The notes under the pieces: model-generated
Databases searched by the model: none
What the model saw: only the letters and a program-made list of their open reading frames with translations
What the model was told of the DNA's origin: nothing
Shown here: positions 8,488 to 16,605 of the stretch, in pieces
Position numbering within the stretch: position 1 is the stretch's first letter
How the letters are laid out: each line of letters begins with the position of its first letter
DNA from: an uncultured Flavobacterium sp.
GTDB lineage: Bacteria > Bacteroidota > Bacteroidia > Flavobacteriales > Flavobacteriaceae
DNA length: 64,000 nucleotides
Reading direction: 5' to 3'
Assembly (NCBI RefSeq): GCF_946478785.1
Contig: NZ_CAMLDD010000015.1
Span: forward strand, 54,487-118,486
Made by a program: the position numbers and the translations under genes

Positions 8488-9390
8488 ATGAAAAATATTT
8501 TTAAAACCTTTTGGGTAGTTGCCCTGACCATTGGCTCTGCCGTAACCTCCTTTGCACAGGATAGTGTACCTGTAAAAACACCCCTTGAATTGGGTAGAAT
8601 TGAGCCATATCGTATGGAAGTAACCTACGATAAAACCTCGCACCTGATTTTCCCGACTGCCATTCGTTATGTGGATTTGGGAAGCGAATACCTGATTGCC
8701 GGAAAAGCAGAAGACGCAGAAAACGTTTTGCGTGTAAAAGCATCGGTTAGGAATTTTGAAGCCGAAACCAACTTTTCCGTCATTACCAATGATGGTCGTT
8801 TTTACTCTTTCAATGTGTATTACAGTTCTTATCCCGAAGCGTTGAGTTATGATCTGCTGACTATGCAAAAAGCAGTAGATAAAGCCAACGGTAACGATGT
8901 ACTGTTTGAAGAATTAGGAAACAATTCTCCGTCTTTGGCAGGTTTGTTATTGGAAACCATTTACAAGAAAGACAAGCGTATTGTAAAGCATATCGGGGCA
9001 AAGAGCTTCGGTATTCAGTTTATTCTGAAAGGTATCTATATACACAATGGCAAATACTATTTCCATACGGAAATACGAAACAAAAGTAACGTACCGTTTA
9101 ACATTGATTTTATCAATTTCAAAGTAGTAGATAAAAAGGTAGCCAAACGTACCGTAGTACAAGAACGACCAATGATACCGCTTCGTACTTACAAGCCATT
9201 GGAGGACGGCATAAACGGGCAATCTTCCGAGCAAAATGTTTTTCTGTTAGACCAGTTTACCATTGCGGATGACAAGGTACTGCTGATCGAAATATTTGAG
9301 AAAAACGGAGGACGACACCAAACACTTCAGGTAGAAAATTCGGACTTAATCAAAGCCCGTGTAATCAATGATATGCACCTGAAATTTTAA
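8488..9390 (+). CDS. traN: TraN (DUF4138), periplasmic/outer-membrane core component
   Basis: A 300-aa exported protein from the chosen ATG at 8488, which begins a good signal peptide (MKNIFKTFWVVALTIGSAVTSFAQ). Another ATG at 8464 overlaps the traM stop by one base and would add eight residues. The mature part opens with the repeated feature TYDKTSHLIFPTAIRYVDLGS, the hallmark of TraN. It is beta-rich and sits where VirB9 would be, next to VirB10-like TraM. It is intact and of normal length. Confidence 0.9.
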   Translation: MKNIFKTFWVVALTIGSAVTSFAQDSVPVKTPLELGRIEPYRMEVTYDKTSHLIFPTAIRYVDLGSEYLIAGKAEDAENVLRVKASVRNFEAETNFSVITNDGRFYSFNVYYSSYPEALSYDLLTMQKAVDKANGNDVLFEELGNNSPSLAGLLLETIYKKDKRIVKHIGAKSFGIQFILKGIYIHNGKYYFHTEIRNKSNVPFNIDFINFKVVDKKVAKRTVVQERPMIPLRTYKPLEDGINGQSSEQNVFLLDQFTIADDKVLLIEIFEKNGGRHQTLQVENSDLIKARVINDMHLKF

Positions 9391-9411
9391 TAACCTTTTA
9401 AAGTAATTACA

Positions 9412-9972
9412 ATGAAAAAATATATCTACACCGTGATGTTGCTCTTTATGGCCATCACGGTAACACAGGCACAAAGAATGTTACCCAAACAAAAAGGTTT
9501 GGAGATAAGTACAGGTATTTTATCTGATGATAAAATCGGTAACGATTATTACATCAGTCTGGGTATGACCGTGAACGGTAAAAACGGAAATTATCAGATA
9601 TGGGCTTTGGAATACACACACCAATACCACGATTATAAATCGCTCCAAATACCGCAGGAAACTTATACAGCTGAAGGAGGTTACAGTTTCTTTTTATTAG
9701 GTGATGCCCGTAAGAATATCACGCTGAATGCTGGGATAACAGGTGTTGTTGGTTACGAAAACATCAACCGTGGCGAAACGATGCTGTATGATGGTGCAAA
9801 AATAATGAATGAGGATAATTTCATTTACGGTGCCGGTGGTCGGCTAACCTTTGAAACGTACCTCTCCGACAAATTTGTTTTGATTCTGCAAGGGCGTACA
9901 AAAGTGTTGTGGGGTACAGATTTGCGACAGTTCCGACCGTCCGCAGGTGTGGGATTAAGATTTAACTTTTAA
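9412..9972 (+). CDS. traO: Conjugative transposon protein TraO
   Basis: A 186-aa protein with a signal peptide (residues 1-20, ending AITVTQAQ) and an alternating beta-strand pattern ending in an aromatic residue (GVGLRFNF), as expected for an outer-membrane beta-barrel. RMLPKQKGLEISTG just after the signal peptide is typical of TraO. It follows traN by 21 nt. A role in the outer-membrane exit of the channel is inferred. Confidence 0.88.
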   Translation: MKKYIYTVMLLFMAITVTQAQRMLPKQKGLEISTGILSDDKIGNDYYISLGMTVNGKNGNYQIWALEYTHQYHDYKSLQIPQETYTAEGGYSFFLLGDARKNITLNAGITGVVGYENINRGETMLYDGAKIMNEDNFIYGAGGRLTFETYLSDKFVLILQGRTKVLWGTDLRQFRPSAGVGLRFNF

Positions 9973-9983
9973 AATGTGAAATT

Positions 9984-10433
9984 ATGATAGCAATATTTAA
10001 TAAATTCAGAATAGGATTACTGCCTATATATGTAATTATAGCGATCCTGACAGCTTCGGTCACTTTGGTATCTTGTAGCAAAGATGATGAAATCGAAATA
10101 CAGAATGATTTTCCTTTTGAGGTCAATGTAATGCCAGTGCCTAAAGACGTTGCAAATGGGCAGACGGTAGAAATAAGGATAACAATACAACGAAGTGGTA
10201 ACTACCAAAATACGCAATACTATCTCCGCTACTTCCAATTTGACGGACTAGGCTCTTTGAGGTATTACGATGAACCGCCTTATCTTCCGAATGATTTGTA
10301 TCCTTTGGCATCGGAACAATTTCGTTTGTACTATACTTCAACTTCAGCGGTCTCACAATCCTTTGACATTTGGATTTCGGACAGTTTTGGTAACGAAAAG
10401 CAGGTGAGTTTTCAGTTTAACAGTAGTAATTAG
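9984..10433 (+). CDS. traQ: TraQ-type lipoprotein (DUF3872)
   Basis: A 149-aa lipoprotein. The signal sequence runs to about residue 31 and ends in a lipobox-like LVSC, followed by KDDEIEIQNDFPFEVNVMPVPKDV, characteristic of DUF3872/TraQ. The rest looks like a small beta-sandwich. It lies 11 nt after traO, so no traP-like gene sits between the two as it often does in related elements. A strong terminator follows, making this the last gene of the operon. Confidence 0.86.
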   Translation: MIAIFNKFRIGLLPIYVIIAILTASVTLVSCSKDDEIEIQNDFPFEVNVMPVPKDVANGQTVEIRITIQRSGNYQNTQYYLRYFQFDGLGSLRYYDEPPYLPNDLYPLASEQFRLYYTSTSAVSQSFDIWISDSFGNEKQVSFQFNSSN

Positions 10434-10454
10434 ATTTAGCATCTGTGTTCAGAG

Positions 10455-10484
10455 AAAACGGCTTATCGGGAGGTAAGCCGTTTT
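10455..10484 (+). terminator. Terminator of the tra operon
   Basis: A perfect 11-bp stem, AAAACGGCTTA at 10455-10465 and TAAGCCGTTTT at 10474-10484, encloses an 8-nt loop and ends in a T run. It lies 21 nt after the traQ stop. Confidence 0.88.
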
Positions 10485-10566
10485 AAATTTACAGCGTATT
10501 TATATAGTTCTTACTTTAAGAGGTCGTCAATATTTTTTAAATTTATACTTAGTAAAATTAAATGTT

Positions 10567-10833
10567 ATGGTTGCATCATTAGTAATAGGGATAATATTTT
10601 TGGTTGCAGGCTTGGGACTTCGTTACTGGATTAATAGAAGGAAGTTTTACAGGCGCAGCCCTATGGGAGCTGAGTCTTTTTCCTCTTATGAAAGTTCAGT
10701 TTTTATTAAATTTATTGAGAGGATAGGTAAATGGCTAGCCTATGCATTAATTATTTTTGGACTGTTGTCGTTGTGGGTTTATTCTCGTGAGAAAAAAGAT
10801 AAAGAAAAAACAGAGCAATCAAATCAAAAATAA
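10567..10833 (+). CDS. Small two-span membrane protein, function unknown
   Basis: An 88-aa protein with a first hydrophobic helix at residues 3-20 (ASLVIGIIFLVAGLGLRYW), a basic loop (NRRKFYRRSP), a second helix at about 57-72 (WLAYALIIFGLLSLWVY) and a highly charged Lys/Glu tail. Similar small proteins often follow tra genes in Bacteroidetes elements, sometimes under misleading transporter names; I see nothing supporting a transporter. It lies between two terminators and appears to be its own transcription unit. Confidence 0.6.
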   Translation: MVASLVIGIIFLVAGLGLRYWINRRKFYRRSPMGAESFSSYESSVFIKFIERIGKWLAYALIIFGLLSLWVYSREKKDKEKTEQSNQK

Positions 10834-10855
10834 TTTCTAATTATATTTTTAGGAG

Positions 10856-10887
10856 AATCGGATATCTAAAAGGTAATCCGATTTTTT
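10856..10887 (+). terminator. Terminator after the small membrane protein
   Basis: AATCGGAT (10856-10863) pairs exactly with ATCCGATT (10876-10883) and is followed by a T run. It starts 23 nt after the stop codon at 10833. Confidence 0.82.
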
Positions 10888-10962
10888 GTTTTTTAAAAGA
10901 GATAATGATTGATAAAGGATTACAATTATAGAGAGTATGGTAATCAATTAAAACGACTTTAG

Positions 10963-10970
10963 TATATTTG
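10963..10970 (+). promoter_or_regulatory. Candidate -7 element (TAnnTTTG) for the structured leader RNA
   Basis: TATATTTG matches the Bacteroidetes -7 consensus. No good -33 TTG is visible at the usual distance. Initiation a few bases downstream would give a leader of about 200 nt that contains the hairpin at 11017-11127 and reaches the gene at 11195. Confidence 0.45.
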
Positions 10971-11016
10971 CTTAGTAAAATATAGAAAATCTTAAAGTGT
11001 TTTTGCTTTAAGTCTT

Positions 11017-11127
11017 GGTACTGAAAACTGGTAATTTTTAAGACAACAAGACGATAAGGAAGAACGCTCACGCTATAGGCGTGGGCGCTCGCTTATTCGT
11101 TGTCGGGTATACCAGTGCCTCAGTATC
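11017..11127 (+). ncRNA. Long imperfect hairpin, probable structured leader RNA or sRNA
   Basis: Five nested helices stack into one 111-nt hairpin: 11017-11024 with 11120-11127 (one G-U), 11027-11033 with 11110-11116, 11042-11047 with 11099-11104, 11054-11058 with 11092-11096, and an apical stem 11065-11073 with 11079-11087 (one G-U) closing a 5-nt loop. G-U pairs and internal loops point to RNA rather than a DNA protein site. It lies 67 nt before the receiver-like gene and follows a -7-like box. CTnDOT encodes a small RNA (RteR) that lowers tra transcripts; an equivalent role is a guess. Confidence 0.55.
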
Positions 11128-11194
11128 GGTAAGTTGTAGTTGCCTACGCTTCTTTTTTGTGCAGGCAATCCATTAATTTGATACGAGAATAAAT

Positions 11195-11587
11195 ATGGAA
11201 ACTGGTACATCACAACAAAAAATCACCCTTGCTTTTATCGATGGCAAAAGCCCAATTTTGGATCTGATTTACAACGAACTCATAGCTTCAGGAATTGAAG
11301 TGTTGTTTAAGTCGGAAAATATCGAAGATGGATTAAAAAACTTATCTAATTTAAAGGTACTTCCGAAAACTTGCATTATTGACCTTGATTTTTATGACAA
11401 GAATATACTGGAACAATTACAGAAATTGAGTTCAGAATATCCTTCGATTAAGCTAATTGCTCACAGTGATATTGATGACGATAAAGTATATAAGGTACTT
11501 TTAGATATTGGTTTTTTAAGTTGTTTACTTGTTGGTAGTGATGTCGATGATTTTAAAAGAGCCATTGACAGCATTGACAACGGCTAG
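11195..11587 (+). CDS. Response-regulator receiver-like protein, degenerate
   Basis: A 130-aa stand-alone protein with the alternating strand/helix pattern of a CheY-like receiver: ITLAFIDGKSP (strand 1), CIIDLDFYD (strand 3 with the likely phospho-acceptor Asp), IKLIAHSDIDD (strand 4 with Ser) and SCLLVGSDVDDF (strand 5). The acidic pair after strand 1 is reduced to one Asp and the conserved Lys after strand 5 is not evident, so phosphorylation may be lost or altered. No output domain is present. The structured leader and position just after the transfer operon suggest a regulatory role, which is inference. Confidence 0.6.
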   Translation: METGTSQQKITLAFIDGKSPILDLIYNELIASGIEVLFKSENIEDGLKNLSNLKVLPKTCIIDLDFYDKNILEQLQKLSSEYPSIKLIAHSDIDDDKVYKVLLDIGFLSCLLVGSDVDDFKRAIDSIDNG

Positions 11588-11670
11588 GGTGTTTTATTTT
11601 ACGGATACAAAATGGAGGAACAGAATGCTGCAGATTTTAAAACAAAATCATTATATAATGGCTAAACACA

Positions 11671-14600
11671 TTAATTTATTATCTCTGTAAAAGTAAGTTT
11701 AACAAAAGATTCAATAGTAGTCTCATCTGAAATCCAAACTTCGGAGTTAATATTAAACCTTATATTCTGATCCTCTATATTTACCGAAATCCCATCTTTT
11801 CCACTATTGAGATTACCTTTTTTTATTTCGACTTCATTATAGTCAGGATAAATGTTGTTTATTCGATATCCAATATTACTTATAACCTTAGCGTTCTGTT
11901 TTAAGTATTCAATATCGGGAGCAGTCCCATCAAGAGGTACTACGACTAAAGCATAGTTATCTTTTTCCTCTGTGGCTTTTTTTGCTTGCAAAGGTGTCAT
12001 GGCCGCATATTCTTTTCCTGTGGCTTTTAGTTCTACTAACCAATTATTGATTTTGAAACCTTCACGTTGTCTATTTTCATTCACAAAGTCAGATGATTCC
12101 GCCATAAGTATATAATCACTACCAAAAGGTCTTCGGTCTATATTTACTGGAATACCTTTTGCCCGTAAATCATCTATATATTCTCGGAAAAGTATTTCGA
12201 TTAATTTACCTATAGACTGGTTTCTGCCAATGAGTTTTCTTTCATTCAACCTTCTTTCATATTCTTTCTTTATTCCAGGATCACTAAAAATCTCTTGAAC
12301 CAATTCAGGATCCGCATCACTTGTAATCATATTGGTTATGGCCTTATCCCAACTTAATCGAAGTTCATCTGAAGGAAGGGTATTTCGTATTAAATCAGAT
12401 ACTCCGACACCCAATTTGTTTAAAAAGTTTTGCTGCCTAGAACCACGTATAGTTTTTATTAATCCGTCATCAAGTTTTAAGAGTTCGGAGAGATTTTTTG
12501 AAGAAGGTGTTTCACTAACGAATTTTGCTTCATTGCCTTCACTTTGAGTCTTTACATTAATCCAGTTTAGGCCTCGGGCTCTGTAAACCCAAAGGCTTTT
12601 TCTTAAATAGATAGGTTTCTCTATACCTTCTATTAGAATTTCCTGATTATCATCATCAAAAAAAGCATCTTTATCCACGGCTTCTGTTAGCATAAATTTA
12701 AGTCGTTCCAGACTTGACTTCTGTGTAGTGTTACGAGCATATATGTATCCATCAGAGGTAGTTAGGTAAGCAAAATCTGAAAAGGAAACTTCAAACTTGT
12801 ATTTAAGTTGACCGTCTGAGTCTCTCAATAAATTTAGATCATTTTCATGGATTAAAAGATGTTCTAACAACTTAACTGTTGCATTCTCAGTCTTTATTAC
12901 TATTGGAGATAAATGTAGATAGCCGTTATTATTTAGATAAGTATAATGCTCTTTTTCTAAAAAATTATTGTATATATCATTAAGACAGTCTTTGTCCCTT
13001 ACAAGGTTGGCATACAACGGAAACTCGAGCTCAAAGTAAGCTTTTGGTGTCAACAAAAGATGCTCTGTCTTTGGAAAATGTTCATATTCAAAACTTTCAT
13101 CATTTTTTATTCCTTTCAAGACTTTCAGGTCTTTGATAATATCTTTATGTCCTTTTACGATAAGCCATCTCAGAAATCTTGCATTAGCTTCTTGATTTTT
13201 TACATTTGCTAATTCTGTTTCCACTAAATCATTTAATCGTGATTTCAGTTCAGATACTGCATTCTGCACTAAAAACCTTTCCACACCACTAATATTAAAT
13301 TCAGTGATTTGTCTTGAAAAGAGATGCTCACCAAAATTCAATTCAATTAAATCAGATATTTCAACAAGCTCATCATCTTTTGAAATATCCCAACTCATAC
13401 CTTCCGCTTTTCTAAAAAGATTCTTTTGATTGAGTGATATCTTGTCTCCCAATGGAAACGATCCTCTAATTTTAATAATTAAAGAATAAAAACTGTTTAA
13501 CCATACGTGACCATCAATGTTTAATGAATCGTCTAGCTCGGAAAGATCCTTTTTTTCTTCAATTTTTTCAATCAGTTCATTAATTCCCAAAACAAAATCA
13601 AGATGATAAATATTCTCTACACCTTTCTTGATAGTTGTAATTTTTTCAGCTATTCTGATCCAATCAGAAAGTTCAGTATGTAATGGAATACGAAAATCTT
13701 TAATCTCTGAAAGACGATTCCATAATTCTAAAATGTATTCCTTTTTATCAGAAAATGGTATTTTCAGGTCATTTAAACTGCTATATTTTTCATCTGCGCC
13801 ATTATAGAGTATTAATTCTTCAGAAGCTAAAATCTCTACAGCACTGTTCTTGACATCTGTGAACCATTCGTGATCCACCCATTTAAGATCCTTTGAGCGA
13901 TCAAAATCAAACAATTCATAAAGACCTCTTATTTTTTTTCTTTTGAAGATATTAGCAAAGGATAGCATGCTTTCATTTAATACTTTATAAATGATTTCCT
14001 TGTTGAAAGAATCACTTCCATCTTCAGCTGTTTTTTTTAAGTATATACCATCTCTTTCAACACGCGGGTCGAAATTTGTTGAATTAATAATGAGTGGTAT
14101 CCCTATTTCTTCAGTTCCAATTAATGGGAACGTATAGTATAATCTTGGATAATTGAGAGTTAGCGGGAAAATAAATTCTTTTTTTTCCTGTAATTGTGTA
14201 ATGATACAGGCTTCAAATTTATCTTCTTTTTTAATATATGCCTTTAGACTAGCAGACTGTATACCATCAACGACTGTACTAATTTGCCATTCTGCAATAC
14301 CTTCCTCCTTATGCGTGTCGAGTAAAACTTTTGAAAAAGTTTTTGTTGTCCCGTTTTCAATTACAGTAACAGATTCTATTTGTTCATTAAATAACTGTGT
14401 AATTGGAATGAGTTCATCAAGACATAAAAGACCTATTCTTGCAGTTTCCTTGCCTTTGGAATCTAATTCATAGCTGAATAATGTTTGAAATTCATCTGCG
14501 TTGAGATAGCTTTCTTCCTGAATCGAATCGTCAAACTGCTTATTAGATTCTATTTGCAGGTTATAGAAATGATCGTTATCTGTAGCATCACGATTTAATA

Positions 14601-15000
14601 GAAAACTAAAACAACCCTGATTTTCGGTAAGTTTTCCAGTGATATGAACCTTCTTTGAAAGAAGATAGGTAGTCATAAAACCTGTTCCAAACCTACCAGT
14701 CTTACCTTCTTTATTATTTTTGGATGATCCTTGTATTATTAGACTTAGGATATCGTCAAGTTCGAATGGATTTCCTGTATGAGAAAAAGAAATATTATTA
14801 TCAGTTATCTCGATTTTGACCTTAATATTTTGATTTTCATCAATAGAGTCTTTTGCATTTTGGAGTAATTCCCAGAACCAGCGTTTTTCATACTCTTCTC
14901 TTTCTTCTTCTCGTGCTTGAATATCTCTATAGACACTATCCGCATGTCTAATTTCTGCTATTTCTTTACGTCTTTGTTGTACAAATTCTTTTTCAATCAT
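11671..15000 (-). CDS. Sacsin-type GHKL ATPase with C-terminal PD-(D/E)xK (DUF3883-like) nuclease
   Basis: A 1,109-aa protein. The N-terminus is an HSP90/GHKL-type ATPase in the sacsin variant: N-box ELLQNAKDS (from residue 44), FSHTGNPF (72-79) in place of the usual DNGxGM, and GRFGTGFMTTYLLS (102-115). The middle 700 residues are mostly charged and helical, with no motif I recognise. The C-terminus (about 925-1075) resembles a restriction-endonuclease fold of the DUF3883 type: Asp962 (GSDYIL), Glu990 and Lys992 (WLVELKAT), and TPLQAKKA with Gln1005. An ATPase sensor fused to a nuclease, carried on a conjugative element, points to defence against foreign DNA. I cannot assign it to a named system. 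The gene is divergent from the IS110 gene and AT-rich. Confidence 0.8.
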   Translation of the reverse strand: MIEKEFVQQRRKEIAEIRHADSVYRDIQAREEEREEYEKRWFWELLQNAKDSIDENQNIKVKIEITDNNISFSHTGNPFELDDILSLIIQGSSKNNKEGKTGRFGTGFMTTYLLSKKVHITGKLTENQGCFSFLLNRDATDNDHFYNLQIESNKQFDDSIQEESYLNADEFQTLFSYELDSKGKETARIGLLCLDELIPITQLFNEQIESVTVIENGTTKTFSKVLLDTHKEEGIAEWQISTVVDGIQSASLKAYIKKEDKFEACIITQLQEKKEFIFPLTLNYPRLYYTFPLIGTEEIGIPLIINSTNFDPRVERDGIYLKKTAEDGSDSFNKEIIYKVLNESMLSFANIFKRKKIRGLYELFDFDRSKDLKWVDHEWFTDVKNSAVEILASEELILYNGADEKYSSLNDLKIPFSDKKEYILELWNRLSEIKDFRIPLHTELSDWIRIAEKITTIKKGVENIYHLDFVLGINELIEKIEEKKDLSELDDSLNIDGHVWLNSFYSLIIKIRGSFPLGDKISLNQKNLFRKAEGMSWDISKDDELVEISDLIELNFGEHLFSRQITEFNISGVERFLVQNAVSELKSRLNDLVETELANVKNQEANARFLRWLIVKGHKDIIKDLKVLKGIKNDESFEYEHFPKTEHLLLTPKAYFELEFPLYANLVRDKDCLNDIYNNFLEKEHYTYLNNNGYLHLSPIVIKTENATVKLLEHLLIHENDLNLLRDSDGQLKYKFEVSFSDFAYLTTSDGYIYARNTTQKSSLERLKFMLTEAVDKDAFFDDDNQEILIEGIEKPIYLRKSLWVYRARGLNWINVKTQSEGNEAKFVSETPSSKNLSELLKLDDGLIKTIRGSRQQNFLNKLGVGVSDLIRNTLPSDELRLSWDKAITNMITSDADPELVQEIFSDPGIKKEYERRLNERKLIGRNQSIGKLIEILFREYIDDLRAKGIPVNIDRRPFGSDYILMAESSDFVNENRQREGFKINNWLVELKATGKEYAAMTPLQAKKATEEKDNYALVVVPLDGTAPDIEYLKQNAKVISNIGYRINNIYPDYNEVEIKKGNLNSGKDGISVNIEDQNIRFNINSEVWISDETTIESFVKLTFTEIIN

Positions 15001-15435
15001 TTTTAATATATGTTAATTTTGATCGGTTATCAAATTTAATAAAATAAAGCCTTGCTTTAACAGATATAAAAACGGTCATCAACCAAGTGGCGTTCTTTTG
15101 CTTCTCCTATGTTTGTATAATATAATCTAAGTGAGGAAAAGTGAGATAGATTTTGCTTTAAAGAGCTTAATAGTATTTTCAAGCGAAGAAACTGCCTCTT
15201 CTTCTTTTACCTCCTATGTTTGTATAATATAATCTAAGTGAGGAAGAGTGAGAGCAGATTTTGCTTTAAATAGCTTAATAGTATATTCAAGAAAAGAAAC
15301 TGCCTCCTCTTCTTTTACCTTTTAGAATCTGAACAGAATGTAAGGAATTCACCCATAAACATTGGGTTGTATAGCCAGTATATCCATTCAGGAGAAAAGA
15401 TGTAGAAAGGTTATCACTTACCTAAACCAGATAAG
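15001..15435. other. Divergent intergenic region with repeats and probable IS110 left end
   Basis: This 435-nt region lies upstream of both the minus-strand ATPase/nuclease gene and the plus-strand transposase. Besides the tandem repeat, positions 15319-15435 are the likely non-coding left end of the IS, where IS110-group elements encode their bridge RNA. A small hairpin (ACCCA 15351-15355 with TGGGT 15363-15367) is visible there. I cannot fix the IS boundary, because IS110 elements lack clear terminal inverted repeats. Confidence 0.45.
15104..15318. repeat. Two tandem copies of a 107-108 bp repeat
   Basis: Copy 1 is 15104-15210 and copy 2 is 15211-15318. Both begin CTCCTATGTTTGTATAATAT and end in a CT-rich tract (TTCTTCTTTTAC or CTCTTCTTTTAC). 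They differ at scattered positions. Each copy has purine-rich sequence (GTGAGGAAAAG or GTGAGGAAGAG) that can pair with the pyrimidine-rich end, so each could fold into a long hairpin as RNA. The block lies between the divergent ATPase/nuclease gene and the IS110 transposase. It may be a duplicated piece of IS left end or an independent element. Confidence 0.75.
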
Positions 15436-16476
15436 ATGAAGGTATTATTAAAACAGACAGTAGGAATTGATGTCGCACAAAATGAATTAGTTGTATCGCT
15501 TGGTCGAATGGATCAACAGATAAGCATAGAAGTTTATGCCTATAAAGTATTTCCCAACACACAAAAAGGATTTTCCAGTCTTGTATCATGGGTAAATAAG
15601 CAAACATTAACTAATGTAGAGGTACGGTATGTGATGGAAGCTACCGGAGTTTACCATGAATCCTTAGCTTATTACCTTTGCACTAATCAAAAACAAGTTA
15701 GTATCGTTTTACCAAACAAAATCAGTAATTATGTAAGGACACTTGACATAAAAACTATTACCGACAAGAGTGCTTCACAAGCCATTGCAAGATTTGGCTT
15801 GGAAAGGCAATTAGAAGTATGGCAACCTCCATTAAAAATATTCAATGATTTGAGACAGCTTTGTCGAGAACGAGAACAACTGGTACAGGAACGGACTATG
15901 TTAAAAAATCAGCTACATGCTGAGCGTACTTCTGCAACATCTAGCGAAAAATCAATAAAACGTACCGAGAAAAGAATTGCCATGATTGATAAGCAGGAAA
16001 AGGAAATAATGGAGGAAATTGCTGCACTTATCAAAGGAGATGAAGCTATAGCTAAAAAGATGAAAGTAATAACTTCTATACCAGGAATAGGAAATCTGAC
16101 TGCTGTCACCATTATCGCTGAAACCAACGGATTTGAATTAATAAAAAATAAAAGACAGTTGGTAAGCTATGCTGGATTGGATGTAAGGGAAAAAACATCT
16201 GGAACTTCTGTGAAATCTAAACCCCGAATATCCAAGCGGGGTAATCGGAATTTAAGGAAAGTAATGCACTTCCCCGCATTGGCTGCAATCAGAACCGATG
16301 AAAACTTCAAATGTATTTTCTTAAGATTGGCTTCAAGGCATGGCATTAAAATGAAAGCAATTGTTGCCATTCAAAGAAAGCTTCTGGAGCTAACGTATAT
16401 CCTATGGAAATCAAATACGTCTTATTGCCCAAATTATCACAATCAGAGTACTACAACAGAAACAATAACCATGTAA
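15436..16476 (+). mobile_element. IS110-family transposase (insertion sequence)
   Basis: This 346-aa recombinase has an N-terminal RuvC-like DEDD domain (VGIDVAQNEL with Asp12, VMEATGVYHE with Glu69, ITDKSASQAIA with Asp110), a central coiled-coil region with many Lys/Glu, and a C-terminal Transposase_20 domain. That domain has ITSIPGIGNLTAVTIIAE (helix-hairpin-helix-like) and PRISKRGNRNLRKVM with the likely catalytic Ser. The fourth acidic residue of DEDD is not obvious. The ORF is intact and of full length, so the element may be active. IS110 enzymes are guided by a bridge RNA from the non-coding end; the longer flank here is upstream. Exact element ends are not resolved. Confidence 0.9.
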
Positions 16477-16483
16477 TAAAATG

Positions 16484-16513
16484 AAAAAAGGGTAGCTGTT
16501 TTATATGCTACCC
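16484..16513 (-). terminator. Terminator for the minus-strand cation exporter
   Basis: GGGTAGC (16490-16496) pairs with GCTACCC (16507-16513). On the minus strand the stem is followed by a run of six T (plus-strand A run 16484-16489). It lies about 95 nt past the stop of the gene at 16606-17400 and just after the IS transposase stop, which it might also serve less well. Confidence 0.7.
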
Positions 16514-16605
16514 AATAATAAATATGCAAAACAAGATGAATTCTCAGTAAGAAATTCATCCGCAGTGTTATGCTTTCTCACGAACAATTCTGTTAACCTT
16601 CATTA

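Larger units (their letters stand above)
10834..11194 (+). other. Non-coding interval between small membrane protein and receiver-like gene
   Basis: This 361-nt interval holds the terminator at 10856-10887, the promoter-like box at 10963-10970, the large hairpin at 11017-11127 and a second small hairpin (TTGCCT 11140-11145 with AGGCAA 11163-11168, T-rich loop). I see no convincing ORF. Confidence 0.6.

Noticed and set aside
11017..11127. Retron ncRNA
   Set aside because: No reverse transcriptase gene is nearby, and the fold is a single rod.
15104..15318. CRISPR array
   Set aside because: Only two long, imperfect adjacent copies with no spacers and no cas genes.
15436..16476. Integrase of the whole element
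   Set aside because: The protein is a typical IS110 transposase. The element ends instead with large serine recombinases at tRNA-Pro.
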